Assembly (NCBI GenBank): GCA_030867875.1
Contig: JAOWCC010000577.1
Span: 87,029,740 to 87,093,739, forward strand
Source: Actinernus sp. WN-2022
Lineage: Eukaryota > Cnidaria > Anthozoa > Actiniaria > Actinernidae
DNA: 64,000 nt
Direction of reading: 5' to 3'
Shown here one piece after another: positions 52,201-58,247 of this stretch; positions within the stretch are counted from its first letter, which is position 1; each line of letters opens with the position of its first letter. The notes below the pieces were generated by a model. It had not been told where the DNA came from and did not search any database. It saw only the letters and a list, made by a program, of their open reading frames with translations. A program made the translations under genes and the position numbers.

Positions 52201-55200
52201 TACTTGCCCTTGTGATTGGCTCAGTGTGTTTTTACTTGCCCTCGTGGTTGGCTCAGTGTGTTTTTACTTGCCCTCGTGATTGGCTCAGTGTGTTTTTACT
52301 TGCCCTCGTGATTGGCTCAGTGTGTTTTTACTTGCTTTCGTGATTGGCTCAGTGTGTTTTTACTTGCCTCGTGATTGGCTCAGTGTGTTTTTACTTGCCC
52401 TCGTGATTGGCTCAGTGTGTTTTTACTTGCCCTCGTGATTGGCTCAGTGTGTTTTTACTTGCTTTCGTGATTGGCTCAGTGTGTTTTTACTTGCTTTCGT
52501 GATTGGCTCAGTGTGTTTTTACTTGCTTTCGTGATTGGCTCAGTGTGTTTTTACTTGCCCTCGTGATTGGCTCAATGTGTTTTTACTTGCTTTCGTGATT
52601 GGCTCAGTGTGTTTTTACTTGCCCTCGTGATTGGCTCAGTGTGTTTTTACTTGCTCTCGTGATTGGCTCAGTGTGTTTTTACTTGCTCTCGTGATTAACT
52701 CAGTGTGTTTTCTCATGCATTTTGGGATTAATTTTCACTCATGTGTTTGTCAAAGAGCTCAAATTGCACTCTCCCTGCAGGCTCGTGCAATTTTGATACT
52801 CTTTGAAAAACCCACTCATGCAAATTAATCCCAAATTGCACTCAAAAGTGTATGATTACCTATACAAATTAAATGGTTATTCATTAATTACACAATTGTA
52901 TAATACCCATGGGAGGGGTGGGTGGATAGTTTCACAGAAACCACGTTTCATCCCAATATACAAACCTGTATGAATTGGATGTGTTGCAAACAGCAATCCT
53001 CCAATGAGACTGGGTACATGTGATTGCAACAGTGCATAGCAAAGCATGACGAAGAGCCAGCAAACCACGCCATGTAGAGTAGCATTGACAAGGTGGTAGC
53101 CTTGTGCATTCAGCCCACTTACAGCATGATTCAACCTGAATGAGGCAACACATATCGGCCTGTATGACTTGTGGCTACCACTGTGGGTCAGTGGGGTGCC
53201 CCAGAAGTCATTGTACAAAAGGTTTACCCAGGGGGTGGTGGACAGAAGGTCGGCATTCTTCTGGATAGCACGACTGTTGAATAAATAAACACATGTATGC
53301 AATCATGTATATTTGTAATATAAAGATGAAACAACTGAAAAACTACATGTACATGTCACTTTGACTCTACAGAATGTGAATTCATGCGAGTTAACACTGA
53401 AATGATAATACTGTATTATGATCTCTTAATTATTATTACTGTCAGTCAATAAATACAAAGTACATTCATTGAAACTTAATAGACCTCTTGCACTATAGCA
53501 ACTGTACTATAAGTACGTATTCAGGTATGCTAATACCACATCTCTGTGATGCTCTTGAAAGGTCACTCGATCAGCAGACTCACGCCAGCAGATTTTGAAA
53601 CAATAAGAGGAATAACTAAAAATAGTCTGAGATAGTAAAACAGATATTATAGAATAAAATTGTGCTGCATGGGGTCGATACACTGTGATTGTTTCATGTG
53701 TTCTAATATCCACTTTACATATTAACGACAGTGACATCGTGTGCAAGAGGGGTCTATAATAAAGGAATGTGGAAGAAGGAAAGGCTTGGGAATAAAGGAA
53801 ATAGTAATGTTATAGAGTTGGCAGTATGTGGTTCTAATTTTGAGGGGGAAATTAGAAGACAAATGTCACTTTCTGCATCTTATACTGTATAAACATGACA
53901 TACTTTAAAAATATTGAGTCACTTGTTGGAATTTTAAAAGTCCTGATTTTTTTCATGTTAAACTTTTAAGTTTATAGCACTCTATTTATCTGAAATTCCT
54001 CAATGGTCTAAAATAACTTACTGCATGCATACATCATATGTGCCCACAAGTTAAATTGTTGTACACAATATAGAGGCAGCACAGTTTTGTCAAAAATACC
54101 CATGAACGATAATACAAATCTACTCTTGAAAGTAATGTACATGTAGGTTTATAATTGTACTGTACATATAAACAGAATTGTATAGAAAAAAAAATCGTTT
54201 TTGGAAAGCAAAATTTTTACAATTCTAATAAACAAAACATGCAAATGCATATATAATTATATACACTGAGTGTACATGTATACAACAAATACATGATTGT
54301 ATATTATAAAAAAATGTTATTGGCTATGCACTGTGCCTGATTCTGATCAAAATTTAATTCAATTACAGCTATTATGTGTGGGTACTTGGCACTGGTTAGG
54401 ATTAAAACCTCAAAAAATAGCTTGGAAAACCACAAAACCAGTAGGGTTAATAAACAAATGTATAAGACCCTTTGCATTCAATTACAGAGTCTGAGCTTAT
54501 CTTGAAGAAGATAGAATTAAGGAGTTGATTACCAATGTGAACTCCTATCTTATACGTAAGTGTGTTTTAATTGATCTACCAGACGAGTATGTATAAACTA
54601 CATGTATGTAAAACTGGCCAAAATAATGAACAAAAACATGGAGTGATCAAATTCATAATAAGAGCAATAGAATTGTCTTACAAATATGTAACTACCTAAA
54701 CAACAAGTGAATAATGAAACACTACAAGTACATATGATCATGAAATTTAAGCTCAATTTTAATTAGTATGCAATAGTATATTGTTGCACTAACAGTTTCT
54801 CATACTCTGTTATTAAAACAGTAACTTTTCATGCCAAACTGCAGACATACTCAATCATGAATTTCAAAGCTTTATCAGTTTTACCTTTTCAACTAATAAC
54901 TAATTTTAACTGTCAGTATCATAATGTTTGAATTTAATTTGATTCCAGAACAATTTCATTTGTAATACAAATGCAGAAATATATATTGTGTCAAAATTCT
55001 TCTAATTTGTAGAAAAATGCTATTATATACAGAGGAAAACCTCTTTCTTTTGCAATTAGTGTACACGTACTGCACTATATTTTCTATAAAGTTTATAATA
55101 ATGCTCTAAAATGGACAGATGAATCTAAAATTAATAACCAATCATGGTTATATACCCATTCAATTTCCAATTTCATCATTGAGATAAGGCAGCATATAAA

Positions 55201-56459
55201 CATACCTACATAGAGAGCTAGTACATAATTATCTTCCTTCTTTACTCTTCATTAAACATTTGAAAATCTGTCAAAGCAATTGGCTTTGCCAGCTACAGAG
55301 ACCAGCAGGAGATTTGTGTAAATAAAGAATGTTCAACTTCAGAGAATGAGACCAATAAAATGTACCAGATATAAAACCATGCATGTACAAAGCCACTGCT
55401 TAATAGTGTAAAATTACGAATTTCAAATCATGCTATTATGAAAGTATCTGTATTTAAACCCTGATGTAAGGTGTATTCTTACAAGTGTGTGTTTACAATA
55501 TTTTTTCCAGTTCAGTTTCATGTTTAAAGATACATGCTGTTTTCCTCAGACAGGTACCTAAAGCTAAGTCTAAATACAAAATAAAATCTTTTTTCTATAC
55601 TCTTCAATGATTTTCATTTTTGACTAATTCCATTCAATATAATTTTGTTAGTTTTCAGTGAGGTTGTTTTAATTACGAAATGACAAAGTTTAACCAATCC
55701 TTATTTGCAGCAAAACCTTATGAAATGTTGAAACAAAGGAATGGCTCAAACAATTAATTATTAAGAACGTTTAAGGTGTAGCTTCTTCAAAATACAAGTG
55801 TACTTAATAATTGATTACTCACTAGGAGAAAAATATTGAACCCACAAAGAAGTTAAAAATAGTAATGTTGAAGAAATGCTCACAGTTTCTTTTGAAAATG
55901 GTGTTGACCTATTTGAAAGCACACAAAGCAGCGGAGAATAACATTAAAAAATCCCTTAGCATGTTAATGTTTATGAGGGACTTTTTGAGTTCTACCCGTT
56001 GTGGCATGATACCATCTCAGTCTCATGAATTGTCAACAATGGCAAATAGTTGAAAGACCATACATGTACACCAGACCTCAAACATGCGGTCTTTGTAGGA
56101 AATTATTGAGAAGTTTGAGGGCGGTTTGTTCTCTGTCATCAAGATACATTAATGATAATGCCTTAGGTTACCCTTCTGCATCCAAGACCTGAGTAAATAA
56201 ACTAGATATCAGAGCTTTCTAGATATAGTTTTGTATGATCCGAAACTCGAATACTTCTAATACACCTATACATATACTGATATAGACTATAGAATAGTTA
56301 CCTATCGTCATAGACAAAGTCCGCATCGAGTGTATTCAAGTAGCATGCACAACCAATAGAGGATGCCAAAGCGGCTGTATACCACCATTTCCACTGCTCC
56401 GCTTTCATTACGTTGCATTTCCAAATTCCTGAGAACTCAGAGACTGCAAACTTCACCAT
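25072..56459 (-). CDS. TMTC2: TMTC2: transmembrane O-mannosyltransferase with TPR repeats (15 coding exons, two frameshifts)
   Basis: TMTC proteins are ER-membrane GT-C enzymes that O-mannosylate cadherin-type domains in the lumen; the C-terminal TPRs face the lumen. Exons, 5' to 3' on the minus strand: 56459-56302, 53273-52966, 50653-50363, 48525-47651, 46840-46812, 45672-45558, 44175-44090, 38223-38162, 37205-37139, 34957-34902, 34205-34127, 32773-32652, 30226-30030, 29000-28937, 25239-25072. All introns are GT/AG and phases agree throughout. The product is about 892 residues once the two missing bases of exon 3 are allowed for (human TMTC2 is about 836). Landmarks: VYDDSRAI with the acidic DD pair (~49-56), NDFWGT and SHKSYRP loops, HPIHT-EAVAG, the DUF1736 segment SDNPAA...SFDWSM (~291-331), a polar His/Lys-rich loop (~377-446), VGFVVAERVLYIPS, then TPRs from ~546. 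The pattern RSGIHVNPAKAWGNLGN and the ending match TMTC2 better than TMTC1, 3 or 4. Total coding sequence present is 2677 nt, not divisible by three. Confidence 0.95.
25850..26016. mobile_element. Foldback MITE family D, copy 1 (TMTC2 intron 14)
   Basis: TTCACTCTTTTCACCTGGTG at the left is inverted at the right. The arms contain CATCTTGGATTCAAAGCGAG and GCAATCCTTTGTTTTTGCCA. A second copy is at 26612-26743. Confidence 0.8.
26027..26487. mobile_element. TIR element with ~105-bp arms (TMTC2 intron 14)
   Basis: The left arm (TTGTTATCATTAATATCG, TTGAGTGTTGCAT, TTATAGAG, TTTATAATAT) is inverted at 26360-26487 with a few indels. The loop between the arms is non-coding. Confidence 0.75.
26612..26743. 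mobile_element. Foldback MITE family D, copy 2, left arm truncated
   Basis: CGAGGCAATCCTTTGTTTTT and its inverse face each other. Only the right arm continues through GAATCCAAGATGGCCAC to the end. Confidence 0.7.
26800..27090 (+). mobile_element. TIR element family E, copy 1 (TMTC2 intron 14)
   Basis: ACAACCCATTTCAGTGTTAC at 26800 is inverted as GTAACACTGAAATCGGTTGT ending at 27090. A same-orientation copy lies at 34651-34880. Both contain CAATCATTCGAC/CCGCGCAAAT-like words. Confidence 0.75.
27091..27938. other. TMTC2 intron 14 sequence, nothing recognised
   Basis: No exon-like block or shared repeat seen. Confidence 0.4.
27939..28121. mobile_element. Mariner-like MITE, TA target
   Basis: The left end GGACATTTGCATGATGACGT and the inverted right end GGACATTTTCATTATGACGT, with arms continuing to ACTACAACTACCA. 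TA borders each side (27937-27938 and 28122-28123). Confidence 0.75.
28281..28827. mobile_element. Element with ~195-bp inverted arms (TMTC2 intron 14)
   Basis: TTAAAGTGCCTATGACCC at 28281 is inverted at the right end. The arms run about 195 bp, including GAACCTCCGAAACG, TTCCTGACCCATGACCGCGT and CCTGGGTCGAAACCTGGGTA. The ORF at 28643-28891 is a shadow of this arm. Confidence 0.85.
28937..29000 (-). CDS. TMTC2: TMTC2 exon 14 (TPR)
   Basis: Encodes ESGRYEKAEDCYRKSVILNP Q. Acceptor TTCCCAG|GGA, donor CTCAA|GTAAGT. Confidence 0.95.
29131..29430 (-). repeat. 20-bp minisatellite, 15 units (TMTC2 intron 13)
   Basis: Units of GGTAGGAGTGCCGTGCCSAA (S = C or G) repeated exactly 15 times. Because 20 is not a multiple of three and the unit has no stop, all three minus frames are open (GTALLPxARHSYLxH). 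This is not a gene. Confidence 0.95.
29468..29490. repeat. TAG microsatellite
   Basis: GTAGTAGTAGTAGTAGTAGT at the edge of AT-rich intron sequence that runs to about 29960. Confidence 0.85.
30030..30226 (-). CDS. TMTC2: TMTC2 exon 13 (TPR)
   Basis: Encodes GRVKQAEALFKKAQILGPRD, SSVWTHYGQHLYEYRKIS and ELTPDDFDIVFNTANYLR. Acceptor CTTCAG|GGG, donor TGAG|GTTGGT. Confidence 0.96.
30295..30600 (+). mobile_element. tRNA-derived SINE, family 2, copy 1
   Basis: A degenerate tRNA head (GGTCAGCTCAGG and GGGGTTTGAATCGCGGCC) is followed by the family body TATTTGAAGGGGACGGGAAA and TACTACTCGAAAAAGAG, and a tail with AGCGCCACGAGACTGTGGTG. A better copy is at 58248-58612. Confidence 0.8.
30599..30690 (+). 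mobile_element. tRNA-derived SINE, family 3, truncated copy
   Basis: Box B GGTTCGAGTCCCACTTGGGT and the following ~70 bp (TTTCCCTCGTAGGGCGTGCA...) are almost the same as the copy starting at 30806. Confidence 0.7.
30806..30960 (+). mobile_element. tRNA-derived SINE, family 3 (tRNA-Thr-like head)
   Basis: 30806-30878 folds as a 73-nt tRNA-like cloverleaf: acceptor GACTTGA/TTGGGTC, D arm GCTC...GAGC, anticodon loop CATGTAA (TGT), T loop TTCGAGT. The invariant U33 is A and two stems have mismatches, so a working tRNA is unlikely. It carries a ~70-bp tail and a terminal (ATT)n run. Confidence 0.7.
30984..32651. other. TMTC2 intron 12, no exon seen
   Basis: Purine-rich runs around 31350-31400, and a GGTTGCCTGTGG...CCACAGGTATCCCA pair at 31513-31572 that resembles the TIR family at 42282. 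ORFs on both strands are unsupported. Confidence 0.4.
32652..32773 (-). CDS. TMTC2: TMTC2 exon 12 (TPR)
   Basis: Encodes GETYTKASMTVEAEKWYKKS and LQAKPDHVPAHLTLAKLLSK T. Acceptor TTCTTAG|GTG, donor AACG|GTAAAA. Confidence 0.95.
33343..33978. mobile_element. Mutator-like MITE with perfect 9-bp target duplication (TMTC2 intron 11)
   Basis: TAGCCTCCGATGCAGACGTC at the left is exactly inverted at the right. Arms are about 115 bp and nearly identical (GTTTCCCTCCCTCCCACACC; CAGCCAATCAGAGAGGAGCT). CATGCGTGT flanks both sides (33334-33342 and 33979-33987). Long TIRs plus a 9-bp duplication are the mark of Mutator-like elements. No transposase. Confidence 0.9.
34027..34084. repeat. ~17-bp tandem repeat, 3.5 units
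   Basis: CACCGTGAYACAGCCC units next to TMTC2 exon 11 (donor side, intron 11). Confidence 0.8.
34127..34205 (-). CDS. TMTC2: TMTC2 exon 11
   Basis: Encodes ESLRVYHDAVKTRPAHFEPH then SLYNMI. Acceptor CCCACAG|GAA, donor ATTG|GTGGGT. SLYNMxGE is a TMTC2 signature. Confidence 0.95.
34651..34880 (+). mobile_element. TIR element family E, copy 2 (TMTC2 intron 10, next to exon 10)
   Basis: CAGTGTTACGTG at the left and GCACGTAACACTGAAATCGG at the right, matching 26800-27090. The right end stops about 20 bp from the exon 10 donor. Confidence 0.75.
34902..34957 (-). CDS. TMTC2: TMTC2 exon 10
   Basis: Encodes TSIKYNLGRVLTDLGRLE. Acceptor CTTTTAG|TCAC, donor AGAG|GTAAAA. Confidence 0.92.
35380..35559 (-). 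mobile_element. tRNA-derived SINE, family 1, copy 2
   Basis: Inverse of the 20736 copy: GGGGAGCCGGGGTGGCGCAG head, box B GGTTCGATTCCCGGACGCG and the CTCCGGGTACTCCGG body. The 3' part is diverged. Confidence 0.85.
35566..35697 (+). mobile_element. SINE family 2, 3' part
   Basis: Contains CTGACGGGATATGTCAGTAA, the hairpin AGCGCCAT...ATGGCGCT (35637-35666) and an ATTATTATTATT tail. The tRNA head is missing. Confidence 0.8.
36340..36496 (-). mobile_element. tRNA-derived SINE, family 1, copy 3
   Basis: Inverse copy with AGAGAGCCGAGATGGCGTAG at its head and GTTTTTCTCCGAGTTCTCCG in the body. More diverged than the other two. Confidence 0.75.
36497..37138. other. TMTC2 intron 9, no gene; poly-G run
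   Basis: A run of about 22 G at 37094-37115 lies 25 bp from exon 9; its length is likely uncertain in any assembly. AAATGAACACGATGGAAACAG near 36717 and its rough inverse near 36900 hint at an old foldback. Confidence 0.5.
37139..37205 (-). CDS. TMTC2: TMTC2 exon 9
   Basis: Encodes ILKNATSISGHGLKDPKQHS plus HA, matching the LKDPxxH spacer of TMTC2. Acceptor GCCCTAG|ATT, donor CATGCAA|GTACGA. Easily missed because it is short and the donor is non-consensus, but both phases fit. Confidence 0.9.
37273..37597. mobile_element. MITE with ~27-bp TIRs (TMTC2 intron 8)
   Basis: AATTGACCTATATCATTATG at 37274 is inverted at about 37577-37597 with one base difference, then GACGTCA on each side. Confidence 0.65.
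38162..38223 (-). CDS. TMTC2: TMTC2 exon 8 (TPR)
   Basis: Encodes AHLNLGIVLDQIGLKEDAVR. Acceptor GTTCAG|TTGC, donor CCGG|GTGAGT. It is preceded by a 5.9-kb intron containing several MITEs. Confidence 0.95.
38224..39139. other. TMTC2 intron 7, nothing supported
   Basis: CCACAGGCAG/CTACCTGTGG pair near 38299 and 38365 suggests a short TIR element with the CACAGGCAG end seen at 13626. No coding support. Confidence 0.4.
39140..39315. repeat. Foldback repeat
   Basis: TTAGAAATATGCATTGT faces its inverse, and TTTCCCGCCGGGAAA is itself self-complementary and occurs twice. Confidence 0.75.
39799..39960. mobile_element. Near-perfect 162-bp palindrome
   Basis: TTATACCATGGCAT at the left and its exact inverse at the right. 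Arms of about 72 bp (GTATTAGTGATTTAAATTGC; AAGATTTGTAAAAGTCCC) enclose TCGGCCGAAGCGGCCTC. The same GGCCGAAGCGGCC core appears at about 14605. Confidence 0.85.
40382..40595 (-). mobile_element. MITE family F, copy 1 (TMTC2 intron 7)
   Basis: TTAATGAGGCCCTTTAGGG at one end and CCCTAAAAGGGGCTCACTAA at the other. The body matches 57698-57932 in opposite orientation at roughly nine-tenths identity. Confidence 0.75.
41040..41185. repeat. Direct repeats of a ~50-bp unit
   Basis: GTTTTAGGGAAAACCT occurs three times, twice preceded by CGAGTTTACGGGAAT. Intronic. Confidence 0.7.
41186..42281. other. TMTC2 intron 7, no gene
   Basis: GGATTC/GAATCC words cluster at 41355-41475. A + strand ORF (41674-42003) is not recognised and lies antisense within the intron. 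Confidence 0.4.
42282..43033. mobile_element. TIR element, 752 bp, containing a tRNA-like SINE fragment
   Basis: GGGTTACCTGTGGTGTGCGG at the left matches the inverted right end GGGTTACCTGTGGTTTGCGG; both are bordered by AATT. Single ends of this family recur near 47596 (GGGTTACCTGTGG) and 31513. Confidence 0.75.
42697..42768 (+). repeat. tRNA-like sequence (SINE head)
   Basis: Box A-like TTAGCTGAGTGGTTAAGC and box B-like GAGTTCAAACCC. The first part is duplicated just upstream (42661-42690). Not a complete tRNA. Confidence 0.6.
43034..44089. other. TMTC2 intron 7, no gene
   Basis: Unremarkable. Several unsupported ORFs on both strands. Confidence 0.4.
44090..44175 (-). CDS. TMTC2: TMTC2 exon 7 (TPR)
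   Basis: Encodes GILLAGQKRYKEAIKSYEHA and ITFRPRLA. Acceptor CCAACAG|AGGG, donor GCTG|GTAAGT. Confidence 0.95.
44176..45231. other. TMTC2 intron 6; tRNA-like fragment and a duplicated ~85-bp segment
   Basis: On the minus strand near 44715-44750, CAGTTGGTAGAGCATTGCAC looks like a tRNA-derived head. GATATATCRCTTC...GGAAAGGCTTTACTGGA is present twice in tandem (about 44732-44792 and 44810-44871). Confidence 0.5.
45232..45425. repeat. ~63-bp tandem repeat, 3 units
   Basis: Units contain TTTCCCACGCGTAGCCTCG, TTTCAGAACGAGGT and AGACGGGGG. Lies in TMTC2 intron 6, 130 bp from exon 6. Confidence 0.85.
45558..45672 (-). CDS. TMTC2: TMTC2 exon 6 (TPR)
   Basis: Encodes AWGNLGNVLGGQNRISEAEH followed by AYRKALSYRSNMADTHYNL. 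Acceptor TTTTAG|CATGG, donor AATCT|GTAAGT. Confidence 0.95.
46570..46652. repeat. GT/G-rich low-complexity tract
   Basis: A (GT)n run followed by poly-G with T interruptions, about 160 bp from micro-exon 5 (46812-46840). Length probably variable. Confidence 0.9.
46812..46840 (-). CDS. TMTC2: TMTC2 exon 5, 29-nt micro-exon
   Basis: Acceptor TTGTAG|GTC, donor AAAAG|GTAAGG. Encodes SGIHVNPAK, joining ETLYR to AWGNLGN. Phase and the match to TMTC2 (SGIxVNPAKAWGNLGN) support it despite its length. Confidence 0.92.
47081..47270. mobile_element. Foldback MITE (TMTC2 intron 4)
   Basis: AGAGAGACGTCTGCG at 47081 is inverted at 47256-47270. Arms contain AATTCCATACTGATGACGT and TGCGGCCAGGATCTGGTCG. Confidence 0.8.
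47651..48525 (-). CDS. TMTC2: TMTC2 exon 4 (DUF1736 region and multiple membrane segments)
   Basis: The largest exon, 875 nt. Acceptor CCCTGCAG|GCT, donor TTACAG|GTAACT. Contains MGNAPPEFSPSDNPAASSDS, TRTLTFVYLPVFNFLLLLCP and SFDWSMEAIPLIQS, a ~70-residue polar loop rich in N, H, K and R, then LPFIPACNIFFYVGFVVAER and VLYIPSVGFC, ending DWADEETLYR. Confidence 0.96.
48616..48989. mobile_element. TIR-bounded 22-bp minisatellite (TMTC2 intron 3)
   Basis: CCTGAAATACAGCCGCC (48616-48632) is exactly inverted at 48973-48989. Between them lie about 15 units of the type CGTTCACGAGCCCTCCCCAG plus two bases. The 140-residue ORF here is the array read in rotating frames (3 x 22 = 66 nt). GCGAATACAGCCGCC near 47030 resembles one end. 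Confidence 0.85.
49000..49552. other. TMTC2 intron 3, no gene
   Basis: GTGTTTTATTGACAAA near 49290 and its inverse TTTGTCAATAAAACAC near 49397 form the ends of a possible ~120-bp foldback. Confidence 0.5.
49553..50240 (-). mobile_element. LINE ORF2 C-terminal fragment (TMTC2 intron 3)
   Basis: Minus-strand frames read LLYGSEIWGADQNKTKID, ELVQVKFCKMLLGVYRN and ACRAELGCLPF, then QHWFSEKQNEINKLRTYR and YNLEDYLSKVTNYRTQ. This is the region after the reverse transcriptase of I/jockey/CR1-type LINEs. Frameshifts and stops separate the blocks. Confidence 0.8.
50363..50653 (-). CDS. TMTC2: TMTC2 exon 3, with two single-base deletions
   Basis: Acceptor CATCCCAG|AGG, donor AAAAG|GTGCGT. Starts in frame as EAVAG; the conserved VGRADVGACMFF follows only one base out of register (a base is missing near 50637-50640), then SSAALLAYIKSCPQ only after another shift (a base is missing in the six-T run at 50602-50607). 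The rest, WGWLMGSLVLSAASMLTKEQ and GITVLGVCVVYEV, is intact. Without correction the entry frame stops at about codon 45 of the exon. Confidence 0.9.
50654..51904. other. TMTC2 intron 2, no exon
   Basis: Searched specifically for a separate exon carrying the VGRAD block; none seen. GATA repeats at about 51105-51122. Confidence 0.5.
51905..52710 (+). repeat. 32-bp minisatellite, ~25 units (TMTC2 intron 2)
   Basis: Unit CTCGTGATTGGCTCAGTGTG + TTTTTACTTGCC, with CC/TT variants and a few one- or two-base indels. Each unit contains GATTGGCT, an inverted CCAAT-box-like word. The ORFs across it (VFLLALVIGS) are artefacts of the array. Confidence 0.95.
52966..53273 (-). CDS. TMTC2: TMTC2 exon 2
   Basis: Acceptor TTCAACAG|TCG, donor CATACAG|GTTTGT. 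Encodes SRAIQKNADLLSTTPWVN, LLYNDFWGTPLTHSGSHKSY, RPICVASFRLNHAVSGLN and AQGYHLVNATLHG, ending ATHPIHT plus one base. These are the most conserved lumenal-loop blocks of TMTC proteins. Confidence 0.95.
53274..56301. other. TMTC2 intron 1, AT-rich and nearly repeat-free
   Basis: Three kilobases without any of the MITE, SINE or minisatellite families found elsewhere in the window, and no exon-like block. Short ORFs are AT-rich noise. Confidence 0.5.
56302..56459 (-). CDS. TMTC2: TMTC2 exon 1 (start codon, first membrane segment)
   Basis: Encodes residues 1-52 plus two bases: MVKFAVSEF..., a hydrophobic segment WWYTAALASSIGCACYL and then LDADFVYDD. The donor is GATAG|GTAACT. The ATG at 56459 is the first in this frame; M18 could also serve. 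In human TMTC2 the protein begins close to this second methionine, so the first 17 residues may be untranslated or lineage-specific. Confidence 0.9.
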
Positions 56460-56476
56460 TCTTCGTCCGCCGCCAT
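56453..56476 (-). promoter_or_regulatory. Upstream ATG and YY1-like motif overlapping the TMTC2 start
   Basis: AAAATGGCGGC, a YY1-type sequence, contains an ATG (56476-56474) that opens a 7-codon frame (MAADEEW) ending in TGA at 56455-56453, overlapping the main ATG. If transcribed it would be an overlapping upstream ORF that dampens initiation. The transcription start is unknown. Confidence 0.4.
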
Positions 56477-57697
56477 TTTCGAAGCAAGTGACCTTTGTTA
56501 TGGTGTTATGCTGACTCCCTTGATCGCGGGCTCACAAGGCTATAAAATAAAATTGATAAAATAATAATTGCTAAATTGTTCAAAGCAAGCCTCGCTTGTT
56601 ATTATTTTCTCGGAGAATAGAATAAATGCAATTTACCTCAGAGCTAGGTCTTTAATATGTGGGTCCGTTCCTTCCCTAACGGGGAGAAGGCAAAGAAATT
56701 TGTCAGTCACAATAAAAGTCATAATAGAAGATACTGACGACTCTGATGATAACAAAATAGTAACACCTTTGGTTGCTCAAGGACCTACCTTACCTGACTA
56801 GCTCTAAATAAACACTTAATACCGAGAAATATTTGTATAGGAATTATATTTGAAGGACTTGGCTTCCATATTTTAAACTGTCTTCGTAACCTCGACTAAT
56901 TAAATTATAGGCAAACCCTTAATTCGAAAAGCGTTTTCTCCTGACGGCTATATGGCAGGTATAGATTCATACTTGATGATTATATTCTCCGGATTACCTC
57001 GAAATTGAGAGTGATTCTCTGCTTTAGGCAGGCGGGGTTTTGCTGTTCATTCAGTCGGCATCGTCTTTAAATAGAGGCCTATAGCAAAACTAAATAGACA
57101 AAACCAGAAAGACGGTGTACAGCTTACATCACTTTCTGTACTAAGCGCTTCTAATCCATATCTTTCGATTTTAACATGCCAATGTATGAATGGCTGCCTA
57201 AAGATATTTTTGGATGAAGTTATCAGTTTCCAATTAAGTCGAATATTTCTTTGTCGGGCTCGTCCTAGAAGTGGTCAGCGAGAAAGTATTTGGTGCAAAA
57301 TTGATAAACCTAAAACCTCACCGGGTGTGTTGGAAATCCACAATATTCTGATAACCCCACGAGGCCCGATACTAATGAATACTATTTCACAGCAAACATT
57401 TTCGATTCTTTTAGGAATTAATTGAACTCCTAAAACTGATACAGAATCACAGAATTCTTCCAATAACATACCAAAGACCTCATGGTATTCAATAACAATT
57501 CAGTGGCTACGTTCCGGTGAAGCTAGGTGACAAATTGTGTTACTGATTAATGTTTTATTGTCGGCTTTAGACACTGGCAGGTCCTGCAGCTATTACCGAG
57601 TCGATATTGTTACTGGTAGCGTTGGACACTTGATTTGTTTGGCTATATAAAAAATATTGATGACGTATTACTTAAAAAAATGGAATTCCAGGTTAAT
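56477..57697. other. Upstream of TMTC2; no supported gene
   Basis: An ORF at 56568-56801 (+) ends with KVIIEDTDDSDDNKIV and is followed by AATAAA. Opposed ORFs overlap at 57186-57469. None is recognisable; the first could be part of a divergent transcript but nothing proves it. Confidence 0.35.
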
Positions 57698-57932
57698 TAT
57701 AGAGGCCCTTTTAGTGGGTATAGATATGCATGTCCTCTGTCTGAGTTGAAAACTAGTCGTGTCGCAGTCTCGCAAGGTGGGCATGTCGCTGTCGGAATTT
57801 CGTCTATTGGTTTCTTATTTCTCTCTGTTGCTCTCGCAATTTCAGACGTTCGTCATTATTTCATGTCCTTCATGTCACTGTTTCAACGCCGTATCGCTTA
57901 GTCGGAATTTACCGTAAAAGGGCCTCGTTATA
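57698..57932 (+). mobile_element. MITE family F, copy 2
   Basis: AGAGGCCCTTTTAG at the left and GTAAAAGGGCCTCGTTAT at the right. It shares CTAGTCGTGTCGCAGTCTCG and TTTCAACGCCGTATCGCTTA with copy 1, and has a 15-16-bp local duplication of a TTCATGTC-containing segment. Confidence 0.75.
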
Positions 57933-58054
57933 GACGACTTAGAATAATCTGTCAGGGTAGAAATTAATATACATGATACCTACTCATTTATCATATAACT
58001 GCCAAACTTCTCACCCTCCCCCCTCCCGGGCGTCAGTCGCGTAGCTCATCTTGT

Positions 58055-58226
58055 TGAAATTCCGGCAATCCCTTTATGTAGGACGACACACATTTTTACC
58101 AAAAATATAATAGAATACAATACAATACAATTTAATACAACAATAGAACGCAACACAATACAATACAATAGAATACAATTTGGTAGCAATTCGTGTCGTC
58201 CTACATGAAGGGATGGCCGAAATTCC
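58055..58226. mobile_element. TIR element enclosing a TATTG-type microsatellite, copy 2
   Basis: GAAATTCCGGCAATCCCTTT... and the inverted GGAATTTCGGCCATCCCTTC... give ~45-bp arms that continue through ATGTAGGACGACAC. The interior is an AATAC/AATAG-rich (inverse TATTG) microsatellite. Same design as 14690-14868. Confidence 0.8.
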
Positions 58227-58247
58227 ACCTTTTTTTCCCATATGTAC

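Noticed and set aside
52089..52828. ORFs with WLSVFLLALVIGSVCF repeats that look like membrane protein
   Set aside because: Produced by the 32-bp minisatellite in a TMTC2 intron.
56568..56801. Acidic ORF followed by AATAAA, divergent from TMTC2
   Set aside because: No recognisable domain and no supporting exons; it could be chance. It would need transcript evidence.
57635..57901. ORFs in MITE family F (here and inverted at 40381-40569) share a peptide-like pattern (SRVxVSQGGHVAV...FLFLS)
   Set aside because: Across the shared stretch about seven of nine nucleotide differences change the amino acid, which is not what a selected protein shows. The frame is carried along by the repeat.
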